Assembly (NCBI GenBank): GCA_937895955.1
Contig: CALAZI010000118.1
Coordinates: 1-12,491 of the forward strand
Direction of reading: 5' to 3'
DNA length: 12,491 nt
From: an uncultured Alphaproteobacteria bacterium
Lineage (GTDB): Bacteria; Pseudomonadota; Alphaproteobacteria; Caulobacterales; Parvularculaceae
Shown: piece by piece, positions 6,724 through 12,491 of the stretch
How positions within the stretch are numbered: the stretch's first letter is position 1
Layout: every line of letters starts with the position of its first letter
Notes under the pieces: model-generated
The model's database searches: none
Told to the model about the DNA's origin: nothing
What the model saw: the letters and a program-made list of their open reading frames with translations, nothing else
Program-made: the position numbers and the translations under genes

Positions 6724-7227
6724 GTGTCTGAAACGACTGAAATATCGCGTCGTCGGCTTATCGCCGCCGGCGCGATCGCAATTGCTGCCGCGCCAGTCGC
6801 CGCCGCATTAACAACAGATGACGAAGCCGCTATCCGAACGCTTGAAGAGGGCGTCGCGACGGTTCTCACCCGCGAAGGCTGGGATGCGTACAGCGCGCTG
6901 TTTCACCAGGACTACGTCAACTGGGCGGACGGTAGCCGCTTGACGACGCGGGAAGAATTCCTGAGCGCGGTCAAACGCTGGCATGAGGCCGGCAATCAAG
7001 CGACAGCGACATCGCTCGTCCCGGTGTCGCTCGAAATCTTCGGCGATGTCGCTTATTTCCGTTATCGACTGCGCGAAGACTTTAACAACGGCGCGACCTT
7101 TATCGGCGATTTCGCAAGCATGCCGCGCCGACAAAATGGCGCATGGCTTCTTTATCGAACGTCGTTCTGGACTAAATATCGCGGACCGACCGACGATGCG
7201 CCTGATTTTCCCGGCGGAGAAGGCTGA
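6724..7227 (+). CDS. NTF2-like protein with a Tat-type signal peptide
   Basis: A 167-residue protein. The start contains ISRRRLIAAGA (7-17), a twin-arginine motif followed by a mild hydrophobic stretch and likely cleavage near AAA (26-28), so it is probably exported folded by the Tat route. The rest fits the NTF2/DUF4440 pattern: a long helix from DDEAAIRTLEEGVATVLTRE, WDAYSALFHQDYVNWADGSR (53-72), then strands VSLEIFGDVAYFRYRLREDF (101-120) and a C-terminal strand with GAWLLYRTSFW (139-149). GTG 6724 is supported by GGAG (6713-6716) seven bases upstream and by the position of the signal. It is co-transcribed with the previous gene and ends two bases before the convergent stop codon of the transferase gene. 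The substrate is unknown. Confidence 0.78.
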   Translation: MSETTEISRRRLIAAGAIAIAAAPVAAALTTDDEAAIRTLEEGVATVLTREGWDAYSALFHQDYVNWADGSRLTTREEFLSAVKRWHEAGNQATATSLVPVSLEIFGDVAYFRYRLREDFNNGATFIGDFASMPRRQNGAWLLYRTSFWTKYRGPTDDAPDFPGGEG

Positions 7228-7229
7228 GC

Positions 7230-7946
7230 CTATCCGTTGAAAGGGGAATCGTCGCGCAGCGGCGCCGGCGGCTCGATCGGGAATGAGCGAGCGTCGGCGA
7301 AAGCGGCGAGAAATGCGGGGCGTTTCGTAAGGGATTTTTGATAACGCGCGAAAATATGATCCGTACACAGACCATATGCGCGCGCCCACCCGACATTATG
7401 CCCGATTACGATATCGGCAGCGGTGAAATCATCGCCGCAAATATGTTCGGCTTTTTCCAACCGCGCCGCCAGCAGCGGCTCAACCTCATCCATGAATTTC
7501 GCGCGATAGCGCGCGCTCGTCTTTTCGTCGCGCGCGTTCGGTCCGAACAGGCTTTCATGAATGCGGATCTGCCAGAGCATCATATCCATTGGGGACGCCC
7601 CGAAATGCAGCATCTGAAAATAATCGGCGCTCGCTTTTGATTGGCCTGAGGGCGGGGCCAGCCGTTTGTCCGGAAATGCGTCAGCGAGCCAGGACACGAT
7701 CGCCGCGCTTTCGCGCAGATGGAAAATCTCGCCGTTCTCGAACCGCACTTCCAGGACGGGAACGTTATGAGCGGGATTCATGGCGACGAATTCGCGTCTG
7801 TATTGATCGCCGGCGTAGAGATTGACGAGTTGAACCTCAAAATCATCGCCCAAGGTTTCGTGCAGCGCCCATTTCGCCCGGGCGCTCCGTGTCGCCGGGC
7901 AGTGATAAAGCTTGAAGCCGGGAACGCCGCCTGAACTCACGGTCAT
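7230..7946 (-). CDS. Glutathione S-transferase family protein
   Basis: A 238-residue cytosolic protein with the two-domain glutathione transferase layout. The thioredoxin-like N-terminal domain (about 11-92) has the first strand FKLYHCPATRSARAKWALHE (11-30), the cis-proline strand NVPVLE (61-66, P63) and the glutathione-contacting pair RES (78-80). The helical C-terminal domain holds the folding motif DFTAADIVIGHN (173-184). The catalytic residue of this class lies in the YHCPATRS segment (14-21); Cys16 or Ser21 are candidates. The gene is the second of a minus-strand pair: its ATG overlaps the stop of the DUF2855 gene in ATGA (7943-7946), so it depends on coupled translation. Its own stop lies two bases from the converging NTF2-like gene. 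The substrate is not predictable. Confidence 0.88.
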   Translation of the reverse strand: MTVSSGGVPGFKLYHCPATRSARAKWALHETLGDDFEVQLVNLYAGDQYRREFVAMNPAHNVPVLEVRFENGEIFHLRESAAIVSWLADAFPDKRLAPPSGQSKASADYFQMLHFGASPMDMMLWQIRIHESLFGPNARDEKTSARYRAKFMDEVEPLLAARLEKAEHICGDDFTAADIVIGHNVGWARAYGLCTDHIFARYQKSLTKRPAFLAAFADARSFPIEPPAPLRDDSPFNG

Positions 7947-9022
7947 AGCTCCACGATGACGCCGCGATCAGGCGATGATTCGCCTTTGAGAATCTTTTTA
8001 TAAGCGCCTTCAAGACCCGCGACGCCCTTCGTTGTCTCCAATTTCAGCCAGTCGCGGCTCTTGATCGAGGCGTCGCGCCAGAACATGAACGCCTTCTTCT
8101 CAAAGACGCCCGGCCCCCAGTCTGCGGCGCGCTTCTGGATATGACCCGGCGCGAAAAACATCGCGCTTTTGTCGCGATTGAAATGCGGCCCCATCTCATT
8201 GTCTTCATAATGAGTGACCCCGACATTGGAGCAGAATTTCAGATTTTCGCCGAGATGATGATGGAGGTCGGACAGCATCTTGCCGTTGCCCGACATGTCG
8301 ACAATAACGCTTGGAACGCCGGCGTCTATCGAGGCGATGTCGTTATAGGCGTGCACGCTCGAATAGAGCCTCAGCTTGCTTACCGTTCCGAGATTGCCGG
8401 GTGAGGTTAACGCGACGAGATCCGGCGCCTTGTCGTCGTCCGCCAGCGCCATGGCGAGGCCGATCGCCGTTTTCGACGATGCGCTGGCGATAATGATCTG
8501 CTTTGCGCCGAACCAATGATTGTCGGAGAGAAAATCGTAAATGCAGAACGATGTCGCATAAAGCGGAAACAGAAGCATGCGCTCATTGTCCATCGCGGGA
8601 TCGTAATGCGCTTCCGCTTTCGTGCGGGCGTAGGCATTGTAAACGGGCGGCAGGCCGGCGCGATGTTCGGCGCCGTCGACCAGCCGCATCTCCGTAACCT
8701 TGGCGGGCTTCATCACGAGATGCGTTCCCATCGGGAAATAGCCGTAAAGCCGGTCGCCGACCGGAACGTCGCCGCATTGCGACTGAACGACATCTGCAAA
8801 GCCCCAGACCGGAACGACGCCCCAGCCGTCTTCGGCCGGGAAAAACTTCCAATAGCCGATTTTCTCGCCGACAACGCCATAGGTGATGTTGTTGGCCGTG
8901 AGCGCAAAGCGGTCGACCTTGACGAGGATTTCCCCGTCTTTCAGCGCCGGCGCGTCGCGCTCCGCAATCCGCATGCGGGAAATATCGTCCTTGCGCACTT
9001 CAAGCGTCGACATCCGGGTCAT
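7943..9022 (-). CDS. DUF2855 family protein (MDR-like fold)
   Basis: A 359-residue protein of the DUF2855 family, related in shape to medium-chain dehydrogenases. The N-terminal part resembles a GroES-like domain: DGEILVKVDRFALTANNITY (29-48), WGFADVVQS (73-81) and VGDRLYGYFPMGTHLVM (88-104). The middle has a Rossmann-like strand QIIIASASSKTAIGLAMALA (175-194), where SASSK stands in place of the glycine-rich loop, so cofactor binding is uncertain. I know of no established function for the family. Start: an excellent GGAGG (9036-9032) lies nine bases before ATG 9022; Met4 (9013) is a weaker alternative, and the frame open back to 9484 is antisense to fkbM. It is the first gene of a pair with the glutathione transferase-like gene, which overlaps it by four bases. 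Confidence 0.85.
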   Translation of the reverse strand: MTRMSTLEVRKDDISRMRIAERDAPALKDGEILVKVDRFALTANNITYGVVGEKIGYWKFFPAEDGWGVVPVWGFADVVQSQCGDVPVGDRLYGYFPMGTHLVMKPAKVTEMRLVDGAEHRAGLPPVYNAYARTKAEAHYDPAMDNERMLLFPLYATSFCIYDFLSDNHWFGAKQIIIASASSKTAIGLAMALADDDKAPDLVALTSPGNLGTVSKLRLYSSVHAYNDIASIDAGVPSVIVDMSGNGKMLSDLHHHLGENLKFCSNVGVTHYEDNEMGPHFNRDKSAMFFAPGHIQKRAADWGPGVFEKKAFMFWRDASIKSRDWLKLETTKGVAGLEGAYKKILKGESSPDRGVIVEL

Positions 9023-9043
9023 GATTCCTCTCCTCCGCGCCGG

Positions 9044-9072
9044 GTGACAGGTCGGCAGGGGCGCATTATAGC
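9044..9072 (+). promoter_or_regulatory. Candidate promoter of the FkbM-type methyltransferase gene
   Basis: GTGACA (9044-9049, five of six to TTGACA), a 17-base spacer and TATAGC (9067-9072, four of six to TATAAT). Transcription would start near 9079, about 20 bases before the TTG start. The -10 shares bases with the minus-strand TATAAT. Confidence 0.5.
9065..9070 (-). promoter_or_regulatory. -10 box of the DUF2855-transferase operon
   Basis: A perfect TATAAT on the minus strand, placing transcription start near 9058 and a leader of about 36 bases that carries the strong ribosome binding site. No good -35 box lies 16-18 bases upstream. The box overlaps the proposed -10 of the diverging methyltransferase gene. 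Confidence 0.5.
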
Positions 9073-9099
9073 GAGCGGGCGCGCCTTCCGGAGATTTAC

Positions 9100-9873
9100 T
9101 TGCAGTTGCCGCTCGTCCAGCGCCTGAAATTGCAGCGCCAGCGCGCGCTTGCGGCGCTGCGTCTCGGCGGCAATGCCGATGTCCGACTTGAGGAAACCGC
9201 GGACGGCGTATTCGTCCATGTCGAAGGCGAGAAAATCGCCGTCCCCTCGCCGCTTCGCTGGAAGCTTTACCGCAAGGGATGGCGCGCGCGGCTTGACCAG
9301 CTTGCGCGCGAATACGGCGTCGGCCGGCATGTCGCGCTTGGACCTGAGAGCGTCGTCGTCGATATCGGCGCGAACGCCGGCGAATTCGCCCATGTCTGCG
9401 CGCGCTACGGCGCGGAAGTCTTTTGCTTCGAGCCGGATCCCGGCGTTTTCGACTGCCTGCGCAGGAATGCGGCGGCGCTTCCAAAGGCGCATCTTTTCGA
9501 CGACGTCATCTGGAAGGAAGAGGGCGAAATCGATTTCGCGCTGGCGCCGGAGCGCGCCGACTCCTCCGTTTTCGCCGAGGGACCGCGGATCAAAAAACGC
9601 GCCATTACGCTTGAACGCTTTGCGCGCGAGCGATCGCTTACGCGGATCGACCTTGTCAAATGCGATGCGGAAGGGGCCGAGCCCGAAGTCCTTGAAGGGA
9701 TCGGCGCCGCATTTGCGATCATCCGCGCCGTCGCGCTCGACACCGGCGCGGAACGCAAAGGCGCGCGCACCAATGTCGAATGCGCGGCGATCCTGCGCCG
9801 AAACGGTTTCGACGTGATCGAAGAAACGGTCGGGTCGCGGCCGATGACCTTCGGCGTCCGGAGAAATCCGTAA
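9100..9873 (+). CDS. FkbM-family SAM-dependent methyltransferase
   Basis: A 257-residue class I methyltransferase of the FkbM group, which O-methylates sugars or other small molecules. The SAM-binding loop is VVVDIGANAGEF (85-96), followed by the ribose-binding acidic residue E111 in CFEPDP (109-114) and the family motif IDLVKCDAEGAEPEVLEG (183-200). The N-terminal 80 residues are basic and poorly conserved to the eye. TTG 9100 is the likely start: GGAG (9090-9093) is six bases upstream, and no in-frame ATG occurs until residue 249. It is not next to recognisable glycan genes, so the acceptor cannot be inferred. It diverges from the DUF2855 gene across 77 bases and ends before a long gene-free stretch. 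Confidence 0.85.
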   Translation: MQLPLVQRLKLQRQRALAALRLGGNADVRLEETADGVFVHVEGEKIAVPSPLRWKLYRKGWRARLDQLAREYGVGRHVALGPESVVVDIGANAGEFAHVCARYGAEVFCFEPDPGVFDCLRRNAAALPKAHLFDDVIWKEEGEIDFALAPERADSSVFAEGPRIKKRAITLERFARERSLTRIDLVKCDAEGAEPEVLEGIGAAFAIIRAVALDTGAERKGARTNVECAAILRRNGFDVIEETVGSRPMTFGVRRNP

Positions 9874-10148
9874 TAGCCGGATAATATCCGCGCCGGCCGA
9901 CCCTTTGAATCGAGCATTCATGCGGGGCGCAGCGGATTTGTCCGTATTATCCGCACACGGCGAAACGGGGAAATTTGCAACGTTTGAGGGAATAATCGAG
10001 TTAACGCGACGCATATTCATGGAACCTGCAAATAAAACGCAACACATGCAGCATAAGGCAGGTTTCGAGGTGTTGGATAAGTTTGTTTTCTTTTTCGATT
10101 CAACGCCTTGACGCAGCTTACCCGAATGAGTGCGCCGATAGTGAACCT
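9874..10148. other. Gene-free, AT-richer region with repeated half-sites
   Basis: 275 bases between two convergent genes, visibly richer in A and T than the rest, especially about 9965-10110. It holds the palindromes CGGATA-a-TATCCG (9878-9890) and GCGGAT-n11-ATCCGC (9932-9954). A 68-codon frame (9905-10111) lacks a ribosome binding site and looks random. No terminator with a T run was found. Confidence 0.6.
9878..9954. repeat. Two inverted repeats sharing the CGGAT half-site
   Basis: CGGATA (9878-9883) / TATCCG (9885-9890) is a perfect palindrome around one base. GCGGAT (9932-9937) / ATCCGC (9949-9954) is a perfect 6-bp inverted repeat with an 11-base spacer. All four arms contain CGGAT or its complement. 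They may be protein-binding half-sites or RNA stems after fkbM. Confidence 0.5.
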
Positions 10149-10175
10149 TCAACCCCAACGATAGTTGAAGCTCAC
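10141..10175. terminator. Long imperfect hairpin over the stop codon of the oxygenase-like gene
   Basis: CTTCAAC (10147-10153) pairs perfectly with GTTGAAG (10164-10170) around ten bases; flanking GTGA (10141-10144) and TCAC (10172-10175) extend it. It covers the stop codon (10151-10149) of the minus-strand gene. No T run follows on either strand, so it is an mRNA 3' structure rather than a standard terminator. Confidence 0.35.
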
Positions 10176-10763
10176 CGAAATGCGCGGCTCATCCGCCTCA
10201 TTGCGCACGACCTCATGACGCAGCCAGCTTTCCCACATCAGCATCATGCCGGCTTCGGGCGCGAGATAGACGAAATTCTGCAAATCGAGCGGCGCTTCTT
10301 GATCGCGTGTCGGCGCGGCCATCATCATCGGCAAGCGCGGGTCTTCGAATTTGATCGATGAGGCGCCGTCCGGAACCTGCGCGTAATAGGTTCCGGATAT
10401 GACCGAATGCGGATGAATGTGACCGGAATGAAAGCCGCCGGGGTCGAGAATGTTGATCCAGATATTGTCGAGCGTCAGCTTGCCGCCGGCGAGATCGAAA
10501 TGGACGATCGCGGCGAATTTCGCCGCCTCCGAATCGATCAGCTTTTTCAGCGCGGCGAAACACGGCGCGCGCGTCGGCAGATCGGCGAAGGAGCCGTAAG
10601 ACGTGTAGCCCGGATAGGAATTTTCCAGCGACCATCTCCGCCCAGCCTCATCATCCTCCGCGAAGGTCAGCGCGGCCGCGATGATGTCGTCATTGAGGGC
10701 GCCCGATTTTGAAAAACGGGCGCGGTGAAGGCGGGTGGCGAAGAGCGAAAGGGTTTCCGACAT
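10149..10763 (-). CDS. TIGR02466-type putative 2-oxoglutarate/Fe(II) oxygenase
   Basis: A 204-residue protein resembling the TIGR02466 family of putative 2OG-Fe(II) oxygenases. The diagnostic stretch is FHSGHIHPHSVISGTYYAQV (111-130), with the histidines of the metal site and the SGxYY strand. IKFEDPR (137-143) and the C-terminal WLRHEV (180-185) with DEPRISVSFNYRW (191-203) supply the last histidine and the arginine expected to hold 2-oxoglutarate. These enzymes use O2 and 2-oxoglutarate to hydroxylate a substrate; none is known for this family to my knowledge. ATG 10763 has no Shine-Dalgarno but sits seven bases after a promoter-like -10, suggesting a leaderless mRNA; a TTG at 10799 would add 12 residues. 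It diverges from the HTH-VOC gene across 91 bases. Confidence 0.85.
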   Translation of the reverse strand: MSETLSLFATRLHRARFSKSGALNDDIIAAALTFAEDDEAGRRWSLENSYPGYTSYGSFADLPTRAPCFAALKKLIDSEAAKFAAIVHFDLAGGKLTLDNIWINILDPGGFHSGHIHPHSVISGTYYAQVPDGASSIKFEDPRLPMMMAAPTRDQEAPLDLQNFVYLAPEAGMMLMWESWLRHEVVRNEADEPRISVSFNYRWG

Positions 10764-10770
10764 GGCGGCG

Positions 10771-10799
10771 GAGATAGCCGAGCCTGGCGAGCCGGTCAA
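10771..10799 (-). promoter_or_regulatory. Candidate promoter of the oxygenase-like gene
   Basis: On the minus strand, TTGACC (10799-10794, five of six), a 17-base spacer, then TATCTC (10776-10771, three of six). Transcription would start about one base before ATG 10763. The spacer contains a direct repeat of CGAGCC (plus-strand 10779-10784 and 10788-10793) that could be a regulator site. Confidence 0.45.
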
Positions 10800-10854
10800 A
10801 GCCGCAAGGAGTTGAGGTAGGGTAATTCGCCATCGCTCTCTTTAGGGTCCGATC

Positions 10855-11472
10855 ATGACCGACAAACGCGGACGCCCGCCCCATGACGATCAGCTGACCC
10901 CCGCCGAATGGCGGGTTGTCGAGCTTGTCCGGCACGGCATGACCAATCCGCGCATCGCCGCACAGCTCGGCGTCAGCGTCGACGCGGTTAAATACCATGT
11001 CGCGAACGCGCTGTCGAAACTCGGCCTCGACGATAAACGCGCGCTTCGCCAATGGGACGGCGTTTCGAAAGCGAGCGCGCTCCACGGAAGGGAGAATGAA
11101 ATGACGGCTTTGGCTCTTGGTCCGATCGGCCAGATCGCGCGCACGGTGAAGGACATCAAAGCGGCTGAAGCGTTTTATAAAGATACGCTTCGCCTCCCGC
11201 ATCTCTTCACCTTCGGCAACCTTTCCTTTTTCGATTGCGGCGGCGTGCGGCTCTTCCTGTCGCAGGGCGACGGCGATGATGCGGCGTCAATCCTATATTT
11301 CGCGGTTCCCGATATTCGCGCCGCGCATGAGGAATTGAAGGCGCGCGGCGTCAAATTCACCGACGCGCCGCATATGATTCACAAACACGCAAACGGTACT
11401 GAGGAGTGGATGAATTTCTTTGAGGACAATGAAAGCCGCCCGCTCGCCATCATGGCGCGGGTGAAACCCTAA
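10855..11472 (+). CDS. LuxR-type HTH - VOC domain fusion protein
   Basis: A 205-residue two-domain protein. Residues 5-8 are RGRP, an AT-hook-like basic core. Residues 14-67 are a LuxR/GerE helix-turn-helix: LTPAEWRVVELVRHGMTNPR, IAAQLGVSVDAVKYHVANAL and SKLGLDDKRALRQW. After a linker (68-87) comes a VOC (glyoxalase/bleomycin-resistance) domain: IGQIARTVKDIKAAEAFYKD (91-110), FFDCGGVRLFLSQGD (125-139), ILYFAVPDIRAAHEELKARG (146-165) and a final strand PLAIMARV. At the usual metal positions I see Gln93, Ile146 and Ala198 in place of His, His and Glu, so it is probably a ligand-binding domain, not a metalloenzyme. It is likely a one-component regulator. The start has AGGG (10844-10847) seven bases upstream. 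An internal start exists at 11101. The TAA overlaps the converging reductase stop. Confidence 0.85.
   Translation: MTDKRGRPPHDDQLTPAEWRVVELVRHGMTNPRIAAQLGVSVDAVKYHVANALSKLGLDDKRALRQWDGVSKASALHGRENEMTALALGPIGQIARTVKDIKAAEAFYKDTLRLPHLFTFGNLSFFDCGGVRLFLSQGDGDDAASILYFAVPDIRAAHEELKARGVKFTDAPHMIHKHANGTEEWMNFFEDNESRPLAIMARVKP
11088..11103 (+). promoter_or_regulatory. Internal ribosome binding site and start codon at the HTH/VOC boundary
   Basis: AAGGGAG (11088-11094), six bases, then ATG (11101-11103), in frame with the fusion gene at residue 83. This site is better than the one before the full-length start. Initiation here would give a separate VOC protein of 123 residues beginning MTALALGPIGQIA. 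Confidence 0.6.
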
Positions 11473-12491
11473 GCCGCTTTCGACGCGCTTTCCTTAAGAA
11501 GACCGAGCCGCAACAGGCTATCCGCCGTCGCGACGATCGCCTCTTCGCGCGACCGCGGACGCCAGCCGAGAACGCGCTCCGCTTTTGCGCCGGTCGAATG
11601 CTTGTGCTTGCCGAGCTCCGGCAGAATCTGTTTGACGGCGGGATCGCGCAGCGCGGCGAGGCGCAACACCCAGTTCGGCAGGCGCCGCGTCGGCGCGCGG
11701 CGTGCCGCCTCGCCCATGCGCGCTTTTAAAACCTCGGCGATTTCCCCGATCGACATGAAGTCGCCGGCGATCGCGATGAAGCGTTCGCCCTTCGCCGCGG
11801 GGTCGGTCATCGCGCGGATATGAAGGTCCGCGACATCGCGCACGTCGACGACGCCGAAAGAAATGTCGGGAACGCCCGGCATCGCGCCGTCCATCAAGCG
11901 CTGCACGAGGAGGATCGAGGTCGAATAATCGCGCCCGAGCACGGGACCGAACACCGCGACCGGATTGACGACAGCAAGTTCCGGTCCGCCTTCTTTCTCG
12001 ACGAAATCCCACGCCGCGCGTTCGGCGATCGTCTTCGATTTGACATAGGGCGAAACGCCGGCGCCGTCGGGGTTCGTCCAGTCCTTTTCGTCATAGGGCG
12101 CCGCCTGTTGCGGTTTGCCGTAACCGACAGCGGCGAAGGACGAGGTCAGGACGACGCGCCTGACGCCCGCTTTTTTCGCGGCGCGTAAAACGCGCAGCGC
12201 CCCTTCGCGCGCCGGGACGATCAATTCGTTTTCATCTTTCGGCACGCCCGAGGGAAAGGGCGAAGCGACATGGAGGACGTAATCGCAACCGGCGACCGCT
12301 TCGTCCCAGCCATCGTCGCTCATCAAATCGGCGGCGAAAAATGCGAGGCGATCGCCTGGCGCCGCGCCGCCCTCTTTCAACAGCGCCCTCACCTCGCCCT
12401 CGCGCGCGAGATTGCGAATTGTCGTTCGAACCTCATGCCCCGCTGCGAGCAATTGCAGGATCGCGTGGCTGCCGATAAAACCCGATCCGCC
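11469..12491 (-). CDS. SDR-family NAD(P)-dependent reductase, aldehyde/dihydroflavonol reductase-like (5' end cut)
   Basis: Extended short-chain dehydrogenase/reductase; 340 residues are present and only a few N-terminal ones are missing, as the window opens inside the cofactor loop GGSGFIGSH (1-9 of the visible part). VRTTIRN (21-27) places an arginine where NADPH-preferring members have one. VVLTSSFAAVGYG (113-125) carries the catalytic serine region, and SPYVKSK (147-153) the Tyr-xxx-Lys pair (Y149, K153). NPVAVFGP (176-183) and VDVRDVADLHIRAM (215-228) are typical of the dihydroflavonol-4-reductase/aldehyde reductase group. It probably reduces a carbonyl compound; the substrate is unknown. 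The C-terminus is complete (LLKESASKAA, TAG at 11471-11469), overlapping the stop of the converging HTH-VOC gene by four bases. Confidence 0.9.
   Translation of the reverse strand, partial: GGSGFIGSHAILQLLAAGHEVRTTIRNLAREGEVRALLKEGGAAPGDRLAFFAADLMSDDGWDEAVAGCDYVLHVASPFPSGVPKDENELIVPAREGALRVLRAAKKAGVRRVVLTSSFAAVGYGKPQQAAPYDEKDWTNPDGAGVSPYVKSKTIAERAAWDFVEKEGGPELAVVNPVAVFGPVLGRDYSTSILLVQRLMDGAMPGVPDISFGVVDVRDVADLHIRAMTDPAAKGERFIAIAGDFMSIGEIAEVLKARMGEAARRAPTRRLPNWVLRLAALRDPAVKQILPELGKHKHSTGAKAERVLGWRPRSREEAIVATADSLLRLGLLKESASKAA

Noticed and set aside
8516..9127. 203-codon plus-strand frame
   Set aside because: Shadow of the DUF2855 gene; no ribosome binding site or recognisable domain.
9023..9484. 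Longer N-terminus for the DUF2855 protein
   Set aside because: The extra part is basic low-complexity sequence antisense to fkbM. GGAGG nine bases before ATG 9022 fixes the start.
9905..10111. Small protein of about 68 residues in the gene-free region
   Set aside because: None of its possible starts (9905, 9920, 10020) has a ribosome binding site and the sequence is unfamiliar. A short leader peptide cannot be fully excluded.
9019..10158. Long minus-strand open frame (379 codons)
   Set aside because: It is antisense to the methyltransferase gene, its product has no recognisable domain, and it conflicts with the strong start of the DUF2855 gene.
1..12491. CRISPR arrays, tRNA or rRNA genes, insertion sequences, phage genes
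   Set aside because: I saw no spaced direct repeats of CRISPR length, no cloverleaf-like segment with a T-loop motif, and no transposase or integrase motifs.

Overview
The window reads as chromosomal core DNA of a high-GC alphaproteobacterium. Three things point that way. The gene order is rpsF-rpsR-rplI-dnaB-alr. DnaB carries an extra segment between Walker A and the following strand, as in many alphaproteobacteria. S6 and L9 have long charged C-terminal tails. The order within the class cannot be fixed from this sequence. No tRNA, rRNA, CRISPR array, insertion sequence or phage gene was seen.

Layout. The 5' end of a TrkH-type potassium transporter gene leaves the window on the minus strand (1-221). 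A 242-base divergent gap follows, then rpsF-rpsR-rplI (464-1742), closed by a strong intrinsic terminator that ends only 17 bases before dnaB (1818-3314). Next comes alr (3386-4519), tightly followed by an MlaE-type permease and an MlaF-type ATPase (4532-6086) with no MCE/MlaD gene after them.

The second half is accessory and compact. Two small exported NTF2-like proteins, one with a Sec-type and one with a Tat-type signal, form a plus-strand pair (6208-7227). They meet a minus-strand pair, a DUF2855 protein and a glutathione transferase-like protein, whose genes overlap by 4 bases (7230-9022). An FkbM-type methyltransferase (9100-9873) diverges from the DUF2855 gene across a 77-base gap in which both -10 boxes appear to overlap. 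A 275-base gene-free, AT-richer stretch with repeated CGGATA/TATCCG half-sites separates it from a TIGR02466-type 2-oxoglutarate/Fe(II) oxygenase-like gene (minus, 10149-10763). That gene has a promoter-like sequence that would give an almost leaderless mRNA.

Diverging from it is the most unusual gene of the window (10855-11472). It encodes a short AT-hook-like start, a LuxR/GerE-type helix-turn-helix and a C-terminal VOC domain that seems to have lost most metal ligands. A well-formed internal ribosome binding site sits exactly at the domain boundary. The gene ends tail-to-tail, with overlapping stop codons, against an SDR aldehyde/dihydroflavonol-reductase-like gene (11469-12491) that is cut at its start by the window edge.

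How the genes may work together. The first half is translation, replication, cell-wall precursor and envelope lipid traffic. The second half looks like small-molecule or stress chemistry (transferase, reductase, dioxygenase-like enzyme) with a candidate one-component sensor. That link is inferred from adjacency only.
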